Assembly (NCBI GenBank): GCA_900537125.1
Contig: UNRJ01000010.1
Span: 23,769 to 87,768, forward strand
Length of the DNA: 64,000 bases
From: Rhodobacteraceae bacterium Alg238-R152
Lineage (GTDB): Bacteria > Pseudomonadota > Alphaproteobacteria > Rhodobacterales > Rhodobacteraceae
Direction of reading: 5' to 3'
The notes beneath the pieces were generated by a model. It saw nothing but the letters and a program-made list of their open reading frames with translations, was not told the DNA's origin and did not search any database. Both the position numbers and the translations under genes were made by a program. Of this stretch, positions 41,982-50,965 are shown piece after piece. Each line of letters starts with the position of its first letter. Within the stretch, counting starts at the first letter, position 1.

Positions 41982-44900
41982 ATGTCCAACGCGCGCCAAC
42001 TGATCGACACCACCACTTATTGCAAAGAAGCCCCATTGGTTGAGGCATTGATCGCGGCTAGCGACCTTTCAACAGCAGACCGAAAAGCAATCTGTGAGGC
42101 TGGTGCGCATCTTGTGCGTGAAATCCGAGAGGAAACCCGCCCGGGTATGATGGAGGTCTTTTTGGCGGAGTATGGCCTCTCTACCGATGAAGGTGTGGCA
42201 TTGATGTGCCTTGCCGAAGCGCTCTTGCGGGTGCCGGACGCGGACACCATTGATGCGCTGATCGAAGATAAAATTGCACCATCAGACTGGGGCAAGCACC
42301 TAGGTCAATCAACGTCGCCTTTGGTCAATGCGTCCACTTGGGCCCTGCTGCTCACTGGAAAAGTGATCGACGACCACAACACAGGATTGATCGGCACCCT
42401 ACGTGGCGCCGTCAAACGCCTTGGCGAGCCCGTAATTCGCACCGCAGTCGGCCGAGCAATGATAGAAATGGGACGGCAGTTTGTGCTCGGCGAGTCCATC
42501 ACGTCCGCCATGAAGCGCGCAGAAGGTATGGAAACAAAAGGGTTTACGTATTCCTATGACATGCTGGGAGAGGCGGCCAAAACCGACGCGGACGCCATGC
42601 GCTATCATCTCTCCTACTCGCGTGCGATCACCGCCATAGCTGCGGCTTGCACCAACCCGGACAGCCGCGACAACCCGGGCATTTCGGTAAAGCTCTCAGC
42701 CCTGCACCCACGTTACGAAGTGGCGCAGCGGCATCGCGTTATGGAAGAGCTGGTACCGCGCTTGCGCTCCTTGGCGCTGCTTGCCAAATCCGCGGGTATG
42801 GGGCTCAACATTGATGCTGAAGAAGCCGATCGGCTCGCGATCTCGATGGACGTGATTGAAACCGTGCTGAGTGAACCCGCCTTGGCAGGCTGGGACGGGT
42901 TTGGAGTGGTCGTACAAGCTTATGGCAAGCGCGCAGGCGCCACATTGGATTACCTCTATGAACTATCTCATAAGCTGGATCGCAAAATCATGGTGCGCTT
43001 GGTCAAAGGCGCCTATTGGGACACTGAGATCAAGCGTGCCCAAGTCGAAGGCATCGACGGCTTCCCTGTGTTCACCAACAAGGCGGCAACCGACGTGTCC
43101 TATATCGCCAATGCACTCAAGTTGCTGGACATGACAGACCGTATCTATCCGCAGTTTGCCACCCATAATGCACATACCGTGGCGGCCATCTTGCATATGG
43201 CTGAGGATAAATCTTCTTTTGAGTTCCAACGTTTGCATGGCATGGGCGAAGCGCTTCATGACATCGTGATGAAAAATAATGGTACCCGATGTCGTATATA
43301 TGCTCCCGTTGGGGCGCACCGAGATTTGTTGGCTTACTTGGTACGGCGCCTGCTTGAAAACGGCGCAAACTCCTCATTTGTAAATCAGATGGTGGATGAA
43401 GATGTGCCAGCCGAAGTGGTGGCGAGTGATCCGTTTGATGAAATACAAACCACCGAAGGGGTGCTGCCGCGCGGGCCACAGCTGTTTGCCCCAGAACGCG
43501 TAAACTCCAAAGGGTTTGACCTGACCGACCTGACAACATTGGACGCGTTGGACACGGCCCGTGCTCCCTACCGCAACACGCAATGGCATGCGGAACCACT
43601 GTTGGCCACCCAGGCCAGTTCGGCGGCGAAACAGCCGGTGGACAATCCGTTCTTGCCAACCGACAGTCCCGGCACAGTCGCGCATGCAAATGCGACGGAC
43701 GTACAGAGCGCATTATCGACGGCAAAGCCATGGAATGCCACCGCAGCGGAACGTGGTGCAATCTTATCCAAAGCCGCTGATCTATTTGAAAACCAGTACG
43801 GCGCCCTCTTTTCCCTTCTGTCACGCGAGGCCGGGAAAACGCCCAATGATGCGGTGGCAGAACTGCGAGAAGCCGTTGATTTCTTGCGTTTCTACGGCGC
43901 AAACGCCCCATCTACGCCGCCAGCAGGCATCTTCACTTGTATCTCTCCATGGAATTTTCCATTGGCGATTTTCTCTGGTCAGATTGCAGCCGCCCTTGCC
44001 GCTGGCAATGCCGTATTGGCCAAGCCAGCCGACCAAACGCCACTCATTGCCCATGAAGCAGTCAAGTTGCTGCATGCGGCTGGTGTGCCGCGTGACGCAC
44101 TGCAGCTGTTGCCCGGCACTGGCGCCACGGTAGGGGTGGCGCTGACGTCTGATCCACGTGTGAATGGGGTTGCTTTTACCGGGTCAACAGCAACAGCCTT
44201 GCGTATTCGCAACTCAATGGCTGACAACCTTGCGCCAGGGGCACCTCTGATTGCGGAGACTGGTGGATTGAATGCCATGATTGTGGACAGCACAGCCCTG
44301 CCCGAGCAAGCCGTGACAGCCATCGTGGAAAGTGCGTTTCAGTCCGCGGGTCAACGTTGCTCCGCATTGCGATGCCTTTATGTGCAGGAAGACATTGCAG
44401 AAAATCTGTTGGAAATGCTGACCGGAGCAATGAAAGAACTGTCACTTGGTGATCCTTGGGACTTGTCGACCGACAGCGGACCTGTGATTGACGAGGCGGC
44501 ACGTAAGGGCATTTCCGAGCACATCGCAGAGGCGCAATCTGAAGGCCGCGTACTGTTTCAGATTCAAACCCCTCAAACTGGTACATTCATTGCCCCCACC
44601 TTGATCAAGGTTGCTGGCATAGGCGATCTCACGAAGGAGATTTTTGGCCCCGTTCTGCACGTTGCAACCTTCAAATCCAGCGAGTTGGACGCGGTGATCG
44701 ACGCGATAAATGCCACCGGATATGGCCTTACCTTTGGCCTACAAACCCGGATCGACGACCGGGTTCAGCATGTGTCCGATCGCGTAACGGCAGGCAACAT
44801 CTATGTAAACCGCAACCAGATTGGGGCGATTGTAGGGTCGCAACCCTTTGGCGGTGAAGGGCTTTCTGGCACCGGCCCAAAGGCAGGTGGTCCACACTAC

Positions 44901-45407
44901 CTCGCTCGCTTTGCGGCCGTCGCGCCGGAAAATGCAGGATCGTGGGACAGCGCCATGCCGCTTGATGTGCTAAAGGCCAATTTAGACAAAGCCAATCGAT
45001 CCTCTGCCGAACAATCCTCTCAAACAGTTTCTTTGCCGGGACCAACCGGTGAATCCAACCGCTTGACCACCTATGCGCGCGCGCCAATGCTGTGTATGGG
45101 GCCGGGACCAGAAACGGCCAAGGCGCAAGCCGAGATCGTGTGCGCCTTAGGAGGGCAGGCTGTTGCTGCTACTGGTGAAATTTCCGCCGACGACCTGATC
45201 TCACTACATGGTTTCTCTGGTGTGATGTGGTGGGGAGATACAACCCAGGCACGGACCTATGATCAGGCTTTGGCCCAACGTGACGGCCCGATCCTGCCTC
45301 TTATCACAGGGCGGCCAGACGCAGCACGCGTACTGGGCGAGCGCCATGTTTGCGTGGACACCACGGCAGCAGGTGGCAACGCAGCGCTATTGAGCGGGAG
45401 CAGTTGA
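41982..45407 (+). CDS. putA: bifunctional proline dehydrogenase/glutamate-5-semialdehyde dehydrogenase PutA
   Basis: PutA oxidises proline to glutamate in two steps, using FAD then NAD. The proline dehydrogenase barrel spans about residues 120-440 (GIS-VKLSALHPRYE, LNIDAEEADRL, KIMVRLVKGAYWDTEIKRAQ, YPQFATHNAHTVA, RIYAPVGAHRDLLAYLVRRLLENGANSSFV). The aldehyde dehydrogenase spans about 530-1000 (SPWNFPLAIFSGQIAAALAAGNAVLAKPA, GVAFTGSTATALRI, AETGGLNAMIVD with the base Glu, SAGQRCSALRCLYV with the catalytic Cys near residue 793). Length of 1141 residues and lack of an N-terminal ribbon-helix-helix mean it cannot repress its own gene, fitting control by the divergent Lrp-type regulator. AGGAG precedes the ATG. 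Confidence 0.96.
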   Translation: MSNARQLIDTTTYCKEAPLVEALIAASDLSTADRKAICEAGAHLVREIREETRPGMMEVFLAEYGLSTDEGVALMCLAEALLRVPDADTIDALIEDKIAPSDWGKHLGQSTSPLVNASTWALLLTGKVIDDHNTGLIGTLRGAVKRLGEPVIRTAVGRAMIEMGRQFVLGESITSAMKRAEGMETKGFTYSYDMLGEAAKTDADAMRYHLSYSRAITAIAAACTNPDSRDNPGISVKLSALHPRYEVAQRHRVMEELVPRLRSLALLAKSAGMGLNIDAEEADRLAISMDVIETVLSEPALAGWDGFGVVVQAYGKRAGATLDYLYELSHKLDRKIMVRLVKGAYWDTEIKRAQVEGIDGFPVFTNKAATDVSYIANALKLLDMTDRIYPQFATHNAHTVAAILHMAEDKSSFEFQRLHGMGEALHDIVMKNNGTRCRIYAPVGAHRDLLAYLVRRLLENGANSSFVNQMVDEDVPAEVVASDPFDEIQTTEGVLPRGPQLFAPERVNSKGFDLTDLTTLDALDTARAPYRNTQWHAEPLLATQASSAAKQPVDNPFLPTDSPGTVAHANATDVQSALSTAKPWNATAAERGAILSKAADLFENQYGALFSLLSREAGKTPNDAVAELREAVDFLRFYGANAPSTPPAGIFTCISPWNFPLAIFSGQIAAALAAGNAVLAKPADQTPLIAHEAVKLLHAAGVPRDALQLLPGTGATVGVALTSDPRVNGVAFTGSTATALRIRNSMADNLAPGAPLIAETGGLNAMIVDSTALPEQAVTAIVESAFQSAGQRCSALRCLYVQEDIAENLLEMLTGAMKELSLGDPWDLSTDSGPVIDEAARKGISEHIAEAQSEGRVLFQIQTPQTGTFIAPTLIKVAGIGDLTKEIFGPVLHVATFKSSELDAVIDAINATGYGLTFGLQTRIDDRVQHVSDRVTAGNIYVNRNQIGAIVGSQPFGGEGLSGTGPKAGGPHYLARFAAVAPENAGSWDSAMPLDVLKANLDKANRSSAEQSSQTVSLPGPTGESNRLTTYARAPMLCMGPGPETAKAQAEIVCALGGQAVAATGEISADDLISLHGFSGVMWWGDTTQARTYDQALAQRDGPILPLITGRPDAARVLGERHVCVDTTAAGGNAALLSGSS

Positions 45408-45438
45408 CCTTCCGCTCAAATCCTCGCAGCTTGGCGAC

Positions 45439-46188
45439 ATGTTTCCAATCCGTGACCACAATCCGTCTGGCCGCACGCCTTATGTCGTCTATGCGCTGAT
45501 CCTCCTGAACGTCGGTGTTTTCCTGAGCTATCAGCCAATTATGGGCGACAATTTTCGACTGGCCCAGTTCTATCAGGACTGGGCCCTGGTGCCAGGCGAG
45601 GTCTCCCAAGGCCGCCAATTGCATGGTCTACTGTCTTCCATGTTCCTACACGGCGGCTGGATGCACCTCTTTGGCAACATGCTGTTTTTGTGGATTTTTG
45701 GCGATAATCTCGAAGACGAGATGGGTCATTTTGGCTTCCTGGTTTTCTACCTCTTATCTGGCCTAGGTGCGGATTTTGCCCAGATTGCGGCTGATCCAAA
45801 CAGCAGCATTCCAATGGTTGGTGCCTCAGGCGCAATTGCCGGCGTTATGGGCGGATACCTGTTGCTTTTCCCCAAGGCGAAAGTCGATATCTTGCTGATA
45901 TTGATCATTATATTCCGCATCTTCACGGTTCCAGCCTGGGTGATGTTAGGCGTGTGGTTTGCGCTGCAGGTGTTCAACGGCGTGGCCGTCGACCCAAACA
46001 CTGGTGGTGTGGCACATTGGGCGCATGCGGGTGGCTTTATTGTGGGCGCTGTATTGGCGATCCCCGTGTGGCTCAAGCGCGGCGGCCCAACCTATTGGCG
46101 CCAAACCCATGGTCACCCGCCCCACCCTGAAGCCAAATATAAACTGAGCCAGAGCTCAGTTCCCCGTGTGAGGAGAAGACGTCGATGA
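45439..46188 (+). CDS. rhomboid-family intramembrane serine protease
   Basis: The 249-residue protein has about six membrane helices and both catalytic elements of rhomboid proteases: the serine in VGASGAIAGVMGGYLLLFP (GxSG) and the histidine in GVAHWAHAGGFIVGAVLA. FLHGGWMHLFGNMLFLWIFGDNLED is the conserved first-loop/helix-2 region. Rhomboids cleave transmembrane substrates within the membrane. The protein ends in a very basic tail (PRVRRRRR). Its stop overlaps the next start by 4 bases (ATGA). Confidence 0.93.
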   Translation: MFPIRDHNPSGRTPYVVYALILLNVGVFLSYQPIMGDNFRLAQFYQDWALVPGEVSQGRQLHGLLSSMFLHGGWMHLFGNMLFLWIFGDNLEDEMGHFGFLVFYLLSGLGADFAQIAADPNSSIPMVGASGAIAGVMGGYLLLFPKAKVDILLILIIIFRIFTVPAWVMLGVWFALQVFNGVAVDPNTGGVAHWAHAGGFIVGAVLAIPVWLKRGGPTYWRQTHGHPPHPEAKYKLSQSSVPRVRRRRR

Positions 46189-46553
46189 GCCATAGATTAA
46201 CCTGCCATTGCGGCTCCGTGGAGTTGCGCGTCACACTGGCACAAGATCCCAGCGAAGCCATGTTGTGTGACTGTTCATTCTGTCGGCGCCGCGCAGCGCC
46301 GAATGTCGATGTGAAACTGGCAGATCTCAAGGTGCTCAAAGGGCACGAATGCCTGACGCTTTATACGTGGGGCACAGGTACCGCCAAACACTACTTTTGC
46401 CGCAACTGTGGCATCTACACACATCACCAACGCCGCTCGCGCCCGGACGTCTACGGCGTCAACATTGGCGCGCTGGAGGGGGTAATCCCTAGTGAATATG
46501 CGCCGTTTGGCTGGGTCGACGGCGTCAATCATCCTTCAGACAAAAAAACCTGA
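46185..46553 (+). CDS. GFA-family (glutathione-dependent formaldehyde-activating-like) protein
   Basis: The 122-residue protein carries the zinc-binding cysteines of the GFA/CENP-V fold: LTCHCGSVELRV (C7, C9), LCDCSFCRRRAAPNV (C28, C30, C33) and HYFCRNCGIYTHH (CxxC). The founding member condenses formaldehyde with glutathione, but most members have unknown roles and no formaldehyde dehydrogenase adjoins. Translation is coupled to the rhomboid gene by a 4-base overlap. Confidence 0.9.
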   Translation: MSHRLTCHCGSVELRVTLAQDPSEAMLCDCSFCRRRAAPNVDVKLADLKVLKGHECLTLYTWGTGTAKHYFCRNCGIYTHHQRRSRPDVYGVNIGALEGVIPSEYAPFGWVDGVNHPSDKKT

Positions 46554-46570
46554 CCCATTTGGGCCAGGTT
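46547..46570 (-). terminator. terminator of the inositol monophosphatase gene
   Basis: AACCTGACCC (46547-46556) pairs with GGGCCAGGTT (46561-46570) with one mismatch. On the reverse strand the stem runs into TTTTTTTG. It lies 46 bases past the reverse-strand stop and overlaps the end of the GFA gene. Confidence 0.8.
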
Positions 46571-46616
46571 CCATATTTTCACACGGGATACAAAAGCCGC
46601 GTAAGGGCAGCGTGCG

Positions 46617-47408
46617 TTAGCCGTTGCGGATTACTTTTGCAAATGTAGAGAAGATCGGCTCGTTGGCCACAACCACTTCGCCATCTTCCAGAATATCACC
46701 ACCAGGTGTAAGCGGCTCAACCAAGGCGCCGGCTTCTTTGGCGATCAGCAGACCAGCGGCAATGTCCCAAGGCTGTAGTTTGCGTTCCCAGAAACCTTCG
46801 TAGCGGCCAGCAGCCACATAAGCGAGATCCAGAGACGCAGCACCAAAGCGACGGACACCAGCAGTGACAGGCAACAATCGCGCAAGGTCTTGCAGCGTGT
46901 CAGGCAAGTCGGCGCGACCGGCAAACGGCAGGCCAGTGGCGAAGATTGACTCGATCATACGGTGGCGGGCAGAAACACGCAGACGCAGGCTGTCATTCAG
47001 CCATGCGCCTTCACCTTTTTCGGCATAGAACATCTCGTCCTTGGCGGCGTCAAACACCACCCCGGCAACGATTTCACCCTTATGTTCCAATGCGATGGAG
47101 ATCGCCCAATGCGGCAGGCCGTGCAGGAAATTGGTGGTGCCATCCAGCGGGTCGACAATCCAACGGCGGGTTGGGTCTTTGCCAGCGATCTCACCACCTT
47201 CTTCGGCGATCCAGCCATAGGTAGGGCGCGCACCAAGCAAATCTTCTTTCAGAATTTCTTCGGCGGCGACGTCGGCCCGGCTGACAAAATCGCCTGCCCC
47301 TTTCATCGACACCTGGAGGTTTTCAACTTCACGGAAGTCTTTTACCAGTGACCGGCCCGCTTTACGGGCGGCCTTCATCATGATGTTCAGATTTGCGCTG
47401 CCCGGCAT
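46617..47408 (-). CDS. inositol monophosphatase family phosphatase (SuhB-like)
   Basis: The 263-residue protein has the magnesium-binding motifs of this family: WIAEEGGE (metal-binding Glu), RRWIVDPLDGTTNFLHGLPHWAISIAL (DPLDGT) and LQPWDIAAGLLIAKEAGA (WDxAAG). Family members hydrolyse myo-inositol phosphates, fructose 1,6-bisphosphate or PAP; sequence suggests the SuhB/inositol-1-phosphatase group. AGGAG 7 bases before ATG 47408 sets the start; the longer in-frame extension upstream has no homology. Confidence 0.92.
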   Translation of the reverse strand: MPGSANLNIMMKAARKAGRSLVKDFREVENLQVSMKGAGDFVSRADVAAEEILKEDLLGARPTYGWIAEEGGEIAGKDPTRRWIVDPLDGTTNFLHGLPHWAISIALEHKGEIVAGVVFDAAKDEMFYAEKGEGAWLNDSLRLRVSARHRMIESIFATGLPFAGRADLPDTLQDLARLLPVTAGVRRFGAASLDLAYVAAGRYEGFWERKLQPWDIAAGLLIAKEAGALVEPLTPGGDILEDGEVVVANEPIFSTFAKVIRNG

Positions 47409-47591
47409 GGCACGGCTCCTTTTGACACAGAGCGCGCGTATACGCCCGTAAACCCTTTTTGCCAAGGCCTTATAGGGGGTCACACGCGGGTTGGGAAACG
47501 CCGCGTCACAAAAACGGGTTAAATTCCGCTGACCCTTGTCAGTCGGGAGCCCCCGCCGCAAGCTGCACATAACGTTTTGGAGGGTAGTCAA

Positions 47592-48632
47592 ATGACAGAA
47601 CAGATGCAGCATATGGTGCTGGCAAGCCGCCCCAACGGTGAGCCTAAGGACGAAAATTTCCGTTTGGAAACAGCAGCATTGCCGGACATCGGTGATGGCG
47701 AAGTGTTGGTACGCGTGCACTATATGTCACTGGATCCCTATATGCGCGGCCGCATGGATGAGGCCAAATCTTATTCCGCTGCAGTGCAAATTGGAGAGAC
47801 TATGGGCGGCGGCGCGGTTGGCGAGGTTATTGCTTCCAACCACAAAGATTTTGTGCCCGGTGATTTTGCCTTAGGCATGTTTGGTTGGACCACCCATGGC
47901 GTGGCAAAAGGTCATGAAATGCAAAAGCTTAACCCCAAGTTGGCGCCCATCACCACGGCGCTTGGCGTGATGGGGATGCCGGGCTTTACTGGTTGGTATG
48001 GATTGACCGAATTGGGCAAACCCAAAAACGGCGAAACATTGGTTGTGGGTGCGGCCACGGGACCCGTGGGGTCGATGGTTGGACAAATCGCCAAATCCAT
48101 GGGGTTACGCGTTATTGGCATTGCCGGGGGCGCGGAGAAATGTGCAAAGGCAACAAACACTTACGGATTTGACGCCTGCATCGATCATAAGGCGTTTGAA
48201 ACCGCGAAAGACCTGCGCAAGGCGATGGCAGCGGAATGTCCTCAAGGCATTGATATCTATTTCGAAAACGTCGGCGGCAAGCTGTTGGACGCGATACTGC
48301 CATTGATGAACGTTGGCGGTCGCATTCCTTTGTGTGGCATGATCGCCTGGTACAATGCGGGTGGGCTTGGCGCAGATGCGGCAATGGAGAGCCTAACCGG
48401 ACCACGGCTGTGGCGCACGATTCTAGTTAACCAGTTGTCAGTGAACGGCTTTATCATCTCCAATCACTATGATCTCTACGGTGATTTTCTGCGTGACGTG
48501 GGGCCAAAATTGGCGGTTGGAGAGATTGCATACGGCGAGGATATTGCCGAAGGGTTGGAGAACGCCCCAGCCGCTTTCCGCTCTCTGCTGAAAGGTGGAA
48601 ACAAAGGCAAACAGCTGGTGAAGCTGATCTGA
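47592..48632 (+). CDS. NADP-dependent oxidoreductase, MDR superfamily (leukotriene B4 dehydrogenase-like)
   Basis: This zinc-free medium-chain reductase of 346 residues has the family landmarks: VRVHYMSLDPYMRGRMDEAKSY, GGGAVGEVIASNHKDFVPGD, GMPGFTGWYGLTELGKPKNGETLVVGAATGPVGSMVGQIAK (nucleotide-binding AATGPVGSMVGQ), IDHK-AFE, GIDIYFENVGGKLLDA and GMIAWYN. Relatives such as prostaglandin reductase or CurA reduce alpha,beta-unsaturated ketones and aldehydes with NADPH. Zinc-ligand cysteines are absent, as in the group. GGAGG precedes ATG 47592. Confidence 0.92.
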   Translation: MTEQMQHMVLASRPNGEPKDENFRLETAALPDIGDGEVLVRVHYMSLDPYMRGRMDEAKSYSAAVQIGETMGGGAVGEVIASNHKDFVPGDFALGMFGWTTHGVAKGHEMQKLNPKLAPITTALGVMGMPGFTGWYGLTELGKPKNGETLVVGAATGPVGSMVGQIAKSMGLRVIGIAGGAEKCAKATNTYGFDACIDHKAFETAKDLRKAMAAECPQGIDIYFENVGGKLLDAILPLMNVGGRIPLCGMIAWYNAGGLGADAAMESLTGPRLWRTILVNQLSVNGFIISNHYDLYGDFLRDVGPKLAVGEIAYGEDIAEGLENAPAAFRSLLKGGNKGKQLVKLI

Positions 48633-48772
48633 TATCTGACGGAAGCAACGCCAGCCGATCAACCTTTGGCGGCGGGCAAGATCCACGTCGGTATTGCGTC
48701 TGTATTACGGCTGTTTTGCGGAGGTGGGGGTTGTGTGGCCCCTACCCCGGTAAACACAACGTGCGTTGCGCG

Positions 48773-49807
48773 TTATTGCATGAGCAGCCGCGCTTCACGG
48801 GCTTTGAGTGACGGGCGCGCATCTTCGCCGTAAACATGCAATCCTTCAGTTTGCAGTTCGGGGAACAGCGTATAAATCTCATCTTGCACGGCTCGCGCCA
48901 TGGAAGAGAGACCTTGTTCGCCTGGCATAAAGCTTTCACTAGGGATGCCGCCTCCATAGATGATTTCGTGGCAATCAAACAGCAGGTGTAGATAGGTGAC
49001 CTCACCACCTTCGACCTGCACCACAGTGTCGCCGTTGATCAGGCTCTGGGCTGGCACCAGCACTTCACTTTCGCCAAAATTCATTTCAACCCGCCACCCA
49101 CGCAGCATCATGCGGTGCTGTGGCGACACCATCAGCGGCGCGTCGTTGCCAAGTGCACCAGGGGCAAAGCGGATCGGCGCAAGAGCACCGCGTGCGGGCA
49201 CCGAGCGACGCCCAACCCAACGCAGAGGTTGAAAACCGTGATCCATGGTCAGGATCATGTCACCGGGTGCGAGGTTCTCAACGGGGCGTTCACCCTGTTG
49301 AGTGATAATCTTGGTGCCTTTCACAAAACAGGGCACAAAATCCCAACCTTCACGATCAGCTGTCAGTCCCGAATAGCGATTGCCAAGCAGGCTATCGAGC
49401 GAGATGGATTGAATTGGTCCAGCTTCCAGCGCCGCCTGATCCGTGTTGTTGGAAAACTCCGGTGCAAGATAGGCGTTGCCGTTGGTGTCCTGAAACAACA
49501 CGGCGGTGTAGGTCGCAGTGGTGCCGTCCACATAGGTGATCGTGGCATTGTAAACTGCCGTACCATCAAAGGTCTGCGGATGGCCGCCATCTACGGTAAA
49601 GTGATTGTTTGGGCTGTTGTCCATGTCATAGGTGGAGCCAACATTGCCAAAGGGCGAGATTTCGACAAAGTCATTGACCAATGGAGTGCCGGGACCTCCA
49701 AATGTCAGCCCCTCTAACGCCGCAGCATTTTCCGCGCGGTTGTTGCCTTCATTGGTGTCAATGTCAGCCAATTGACCAACAGAAATTGCATGAAACGTGG
49801 TAGGCAT
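48773..49807 (-). CDS. Hint-domain (hedgehog/intein) protein
   Basis: The first 150 residues form a beta-rich domain (VGQLADIDTNEGNNRAENAAAL, LTFGGPGTPLVNDFVEISPF, VYNATITYVDGTTATYTAVLFQDTNGNAYLAPEFS). A Hint domain follows, starting at Cys160 (CFVKGTKIITQQGERPVENLAPGDMILTMDHGFQPLRWVGRR) and including the middle motif SPQHRMMLRG. Hint domains can self-splice or self-cleave; here the N-terminal cysteine and the block B-like histidine are kept, but nothing like a second extein follows. Such proteins occur in many copies in Rhodobacteraceae, often secreted. ATG 49807 (MPTTFHAIS) is chosen by homology over ATG 49840. No signal peptide is obvious. Confidence 0.83.
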   Translation of the reverse strand: MPTTFHAISVGQLADIDTNEGNNRAENAAALEGLTFGGPGTPLVNDFVEISPFGNVGSTYDMDNSPNNHFTVDGGHPQTFDGTAVYNATITYVDGTTATYTAVLFQDTNGNAYLAPEFSNNTDQAALEAGPIQSISLDSLLGNRYSGLTADREGWDFVPCFVKGTKIITQQGERPVENLAPGDMILTMDHGFQPLRWVGRRSVPARGALAPIRFAPGALGNDAPLMVSPQHRMMLRGWRVEMNFGESEVLVPAQSLINGDTVVQVEGGEVTYLHLLFDCHEIIYGGGIPSESFMPGEQGLSSMARAVQDEIYTLFPELQTEGLHVYGEDARPSLKAREARLLMQ

Positions 49808-49961
49808 AAGCAAAACTGGAGTCACGCTCAGCGCAGGCATAAATGCCCAATGCGCCGGGTGTCACCCCACCCCCAAAACAGATTACGAGTTACTCAACAA
49901 ATGGGCCGGGAGCCCGGAAAACAGTAGGGGGAGAAATATCAGAAAAGTCTCACCAGCAGGT

Positions 49962-50873
49962 TTAGGCAGTCTGTAGACGGCGGGCTTCTTTGCCAGCCAA
50001 TTGAATCAAATCCTGCATGTAAGGCTTGTCCAAATCATCGGTGCGCGTGGCCGCAAACAGCGCCCGCGTGAGACCTTTGTCCGTAATTGGTCGGGTGACA
50101 TAATCAGACGAGTATTTCACTTCACGCACCACCCAATCTGGCAACACCGACACGCCACGGTTGGAGGCCACCAGAAGCAGGATCACGGCGGTCAGCTCAG
50201 CTTGACGTACTGCGCCGGGTTCCACCTTGGCCGGTGTCAGCAGTTGGGAGAAGACATCCAGACGCGAGCGTTCCACCGGATAGGTGATCAGCGTTTCACC
50301 GCGGAAATCCTCGGCCTCTACAAAGTCTTTTTGTGCCAATGGGTGCTGCGACGACGCCACAAACACCGGCGCGTAGTCAAACAAATGACTAAAGGAAACA
50401 TTTGGCATCTTCTCTGGATCGGAGCTGACCACCAGATCAACCTCTTCTTTCTGAAGCGCAGGCATCGCGTCAAACGCCAATCCGGGGCGGATGTCCACAT
50501 CCACATCAGGCCAGTTTTTGCGGAACTGTTCGAGCACCGGAAACAGCCACTCAAAACAGGCGTGGCATTCAATGGCAATATGCAGCCGCCCTGAGCTGCC
50601 CGCGCGCAGACCATTAAATTCCGCTTCAAGTTTTTCGACCTCAGGCAGCACCTGATTGGCAAGGCGCAAAAGGCGCACGCCCGCCGCAGAGAGCTTCATC
50701 GGTTTGGAGCGACGCACAAAAAGCTCCACCCCCGCCTGCTCTTCCAACCCCTTGATTTGATGAGACAAGGCGGATTGGGTGATGTTGAGCTTATCCGCAG
50801 CACGGGCCAAGCCACCACATTCATGAATGGCACGCACAGTGCGCAGGTGGCGGAATTCAATGTGCATCTTCAT
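49962..50873 (-). CDS. metR: LysR-family regulator MetR
   Basis: MetR activates methionine-biosynthesis genes with homocysteine as co-inducer. The HTH is at the N terminus (HIEFRHLRTVRAIHECGGLARAADKLNITQSALSHQIKGLEEQAGVELFVRRSKPMKLSAAG), and the effector domain contains ECHACFEWLFPVLEQFRKNWPDVDVDIRPG, typical of MetR. The gene diverges from metF with a 92-base spacer, as expected. ATG 50873 or 50867 is the start by homology; a longer in-frame form from 50948 would run into the metF leader. Length (303 residues) is normal. Confidence 0.9.
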   Translation of the reverse strand: MKMHIEFRHLRTVRAIHECGGLARAADKLNITQSALSHQIKGLEEQAGVELFVRRSKPMKLSAAGVRLLRLANQVLPEVEKLEAEFNGLRAGSSGRLHIAIECHACFEWLFPVLEQFRKNWPDVDVDIRPGLAFDAMPALQKEEVDLVVSSDPEKMPNVSFSHLFDYAPVFVASSQHPLAQKDFVEAEDFRGETLITYPVERSRLDVFSQLLTPAKVEPGAVRQAELTAVILLLVASNRGVSVLPDWVVREVKYSSDYVTRPITDKGLTRALFAATRTDDLDKPYMQDLIQLAGKEARRLQTA

Positions 50874-50965
50874 GTGCGGCTCATGACTTTCTTGAGTATT
50901 ATGAATTTGCGTAAAGATGCCATGTGTGAGACATGAGGACAACCGCAAGTTACAGGATGCCCGTT

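Noticed and set aside
48726..48750. Hairpin GGTGGGGG/CCCCTACC between the MDR and Hint genes
   Set aside because: One mismatch or wobble and no T-tract in either direction; too weak to call a terminator.
48773..49807. Intein in the Hint-domain protein
   Set aside because: No C-terminal extein and no homing endonuclease; it fits the stand-alone Hint family instead.
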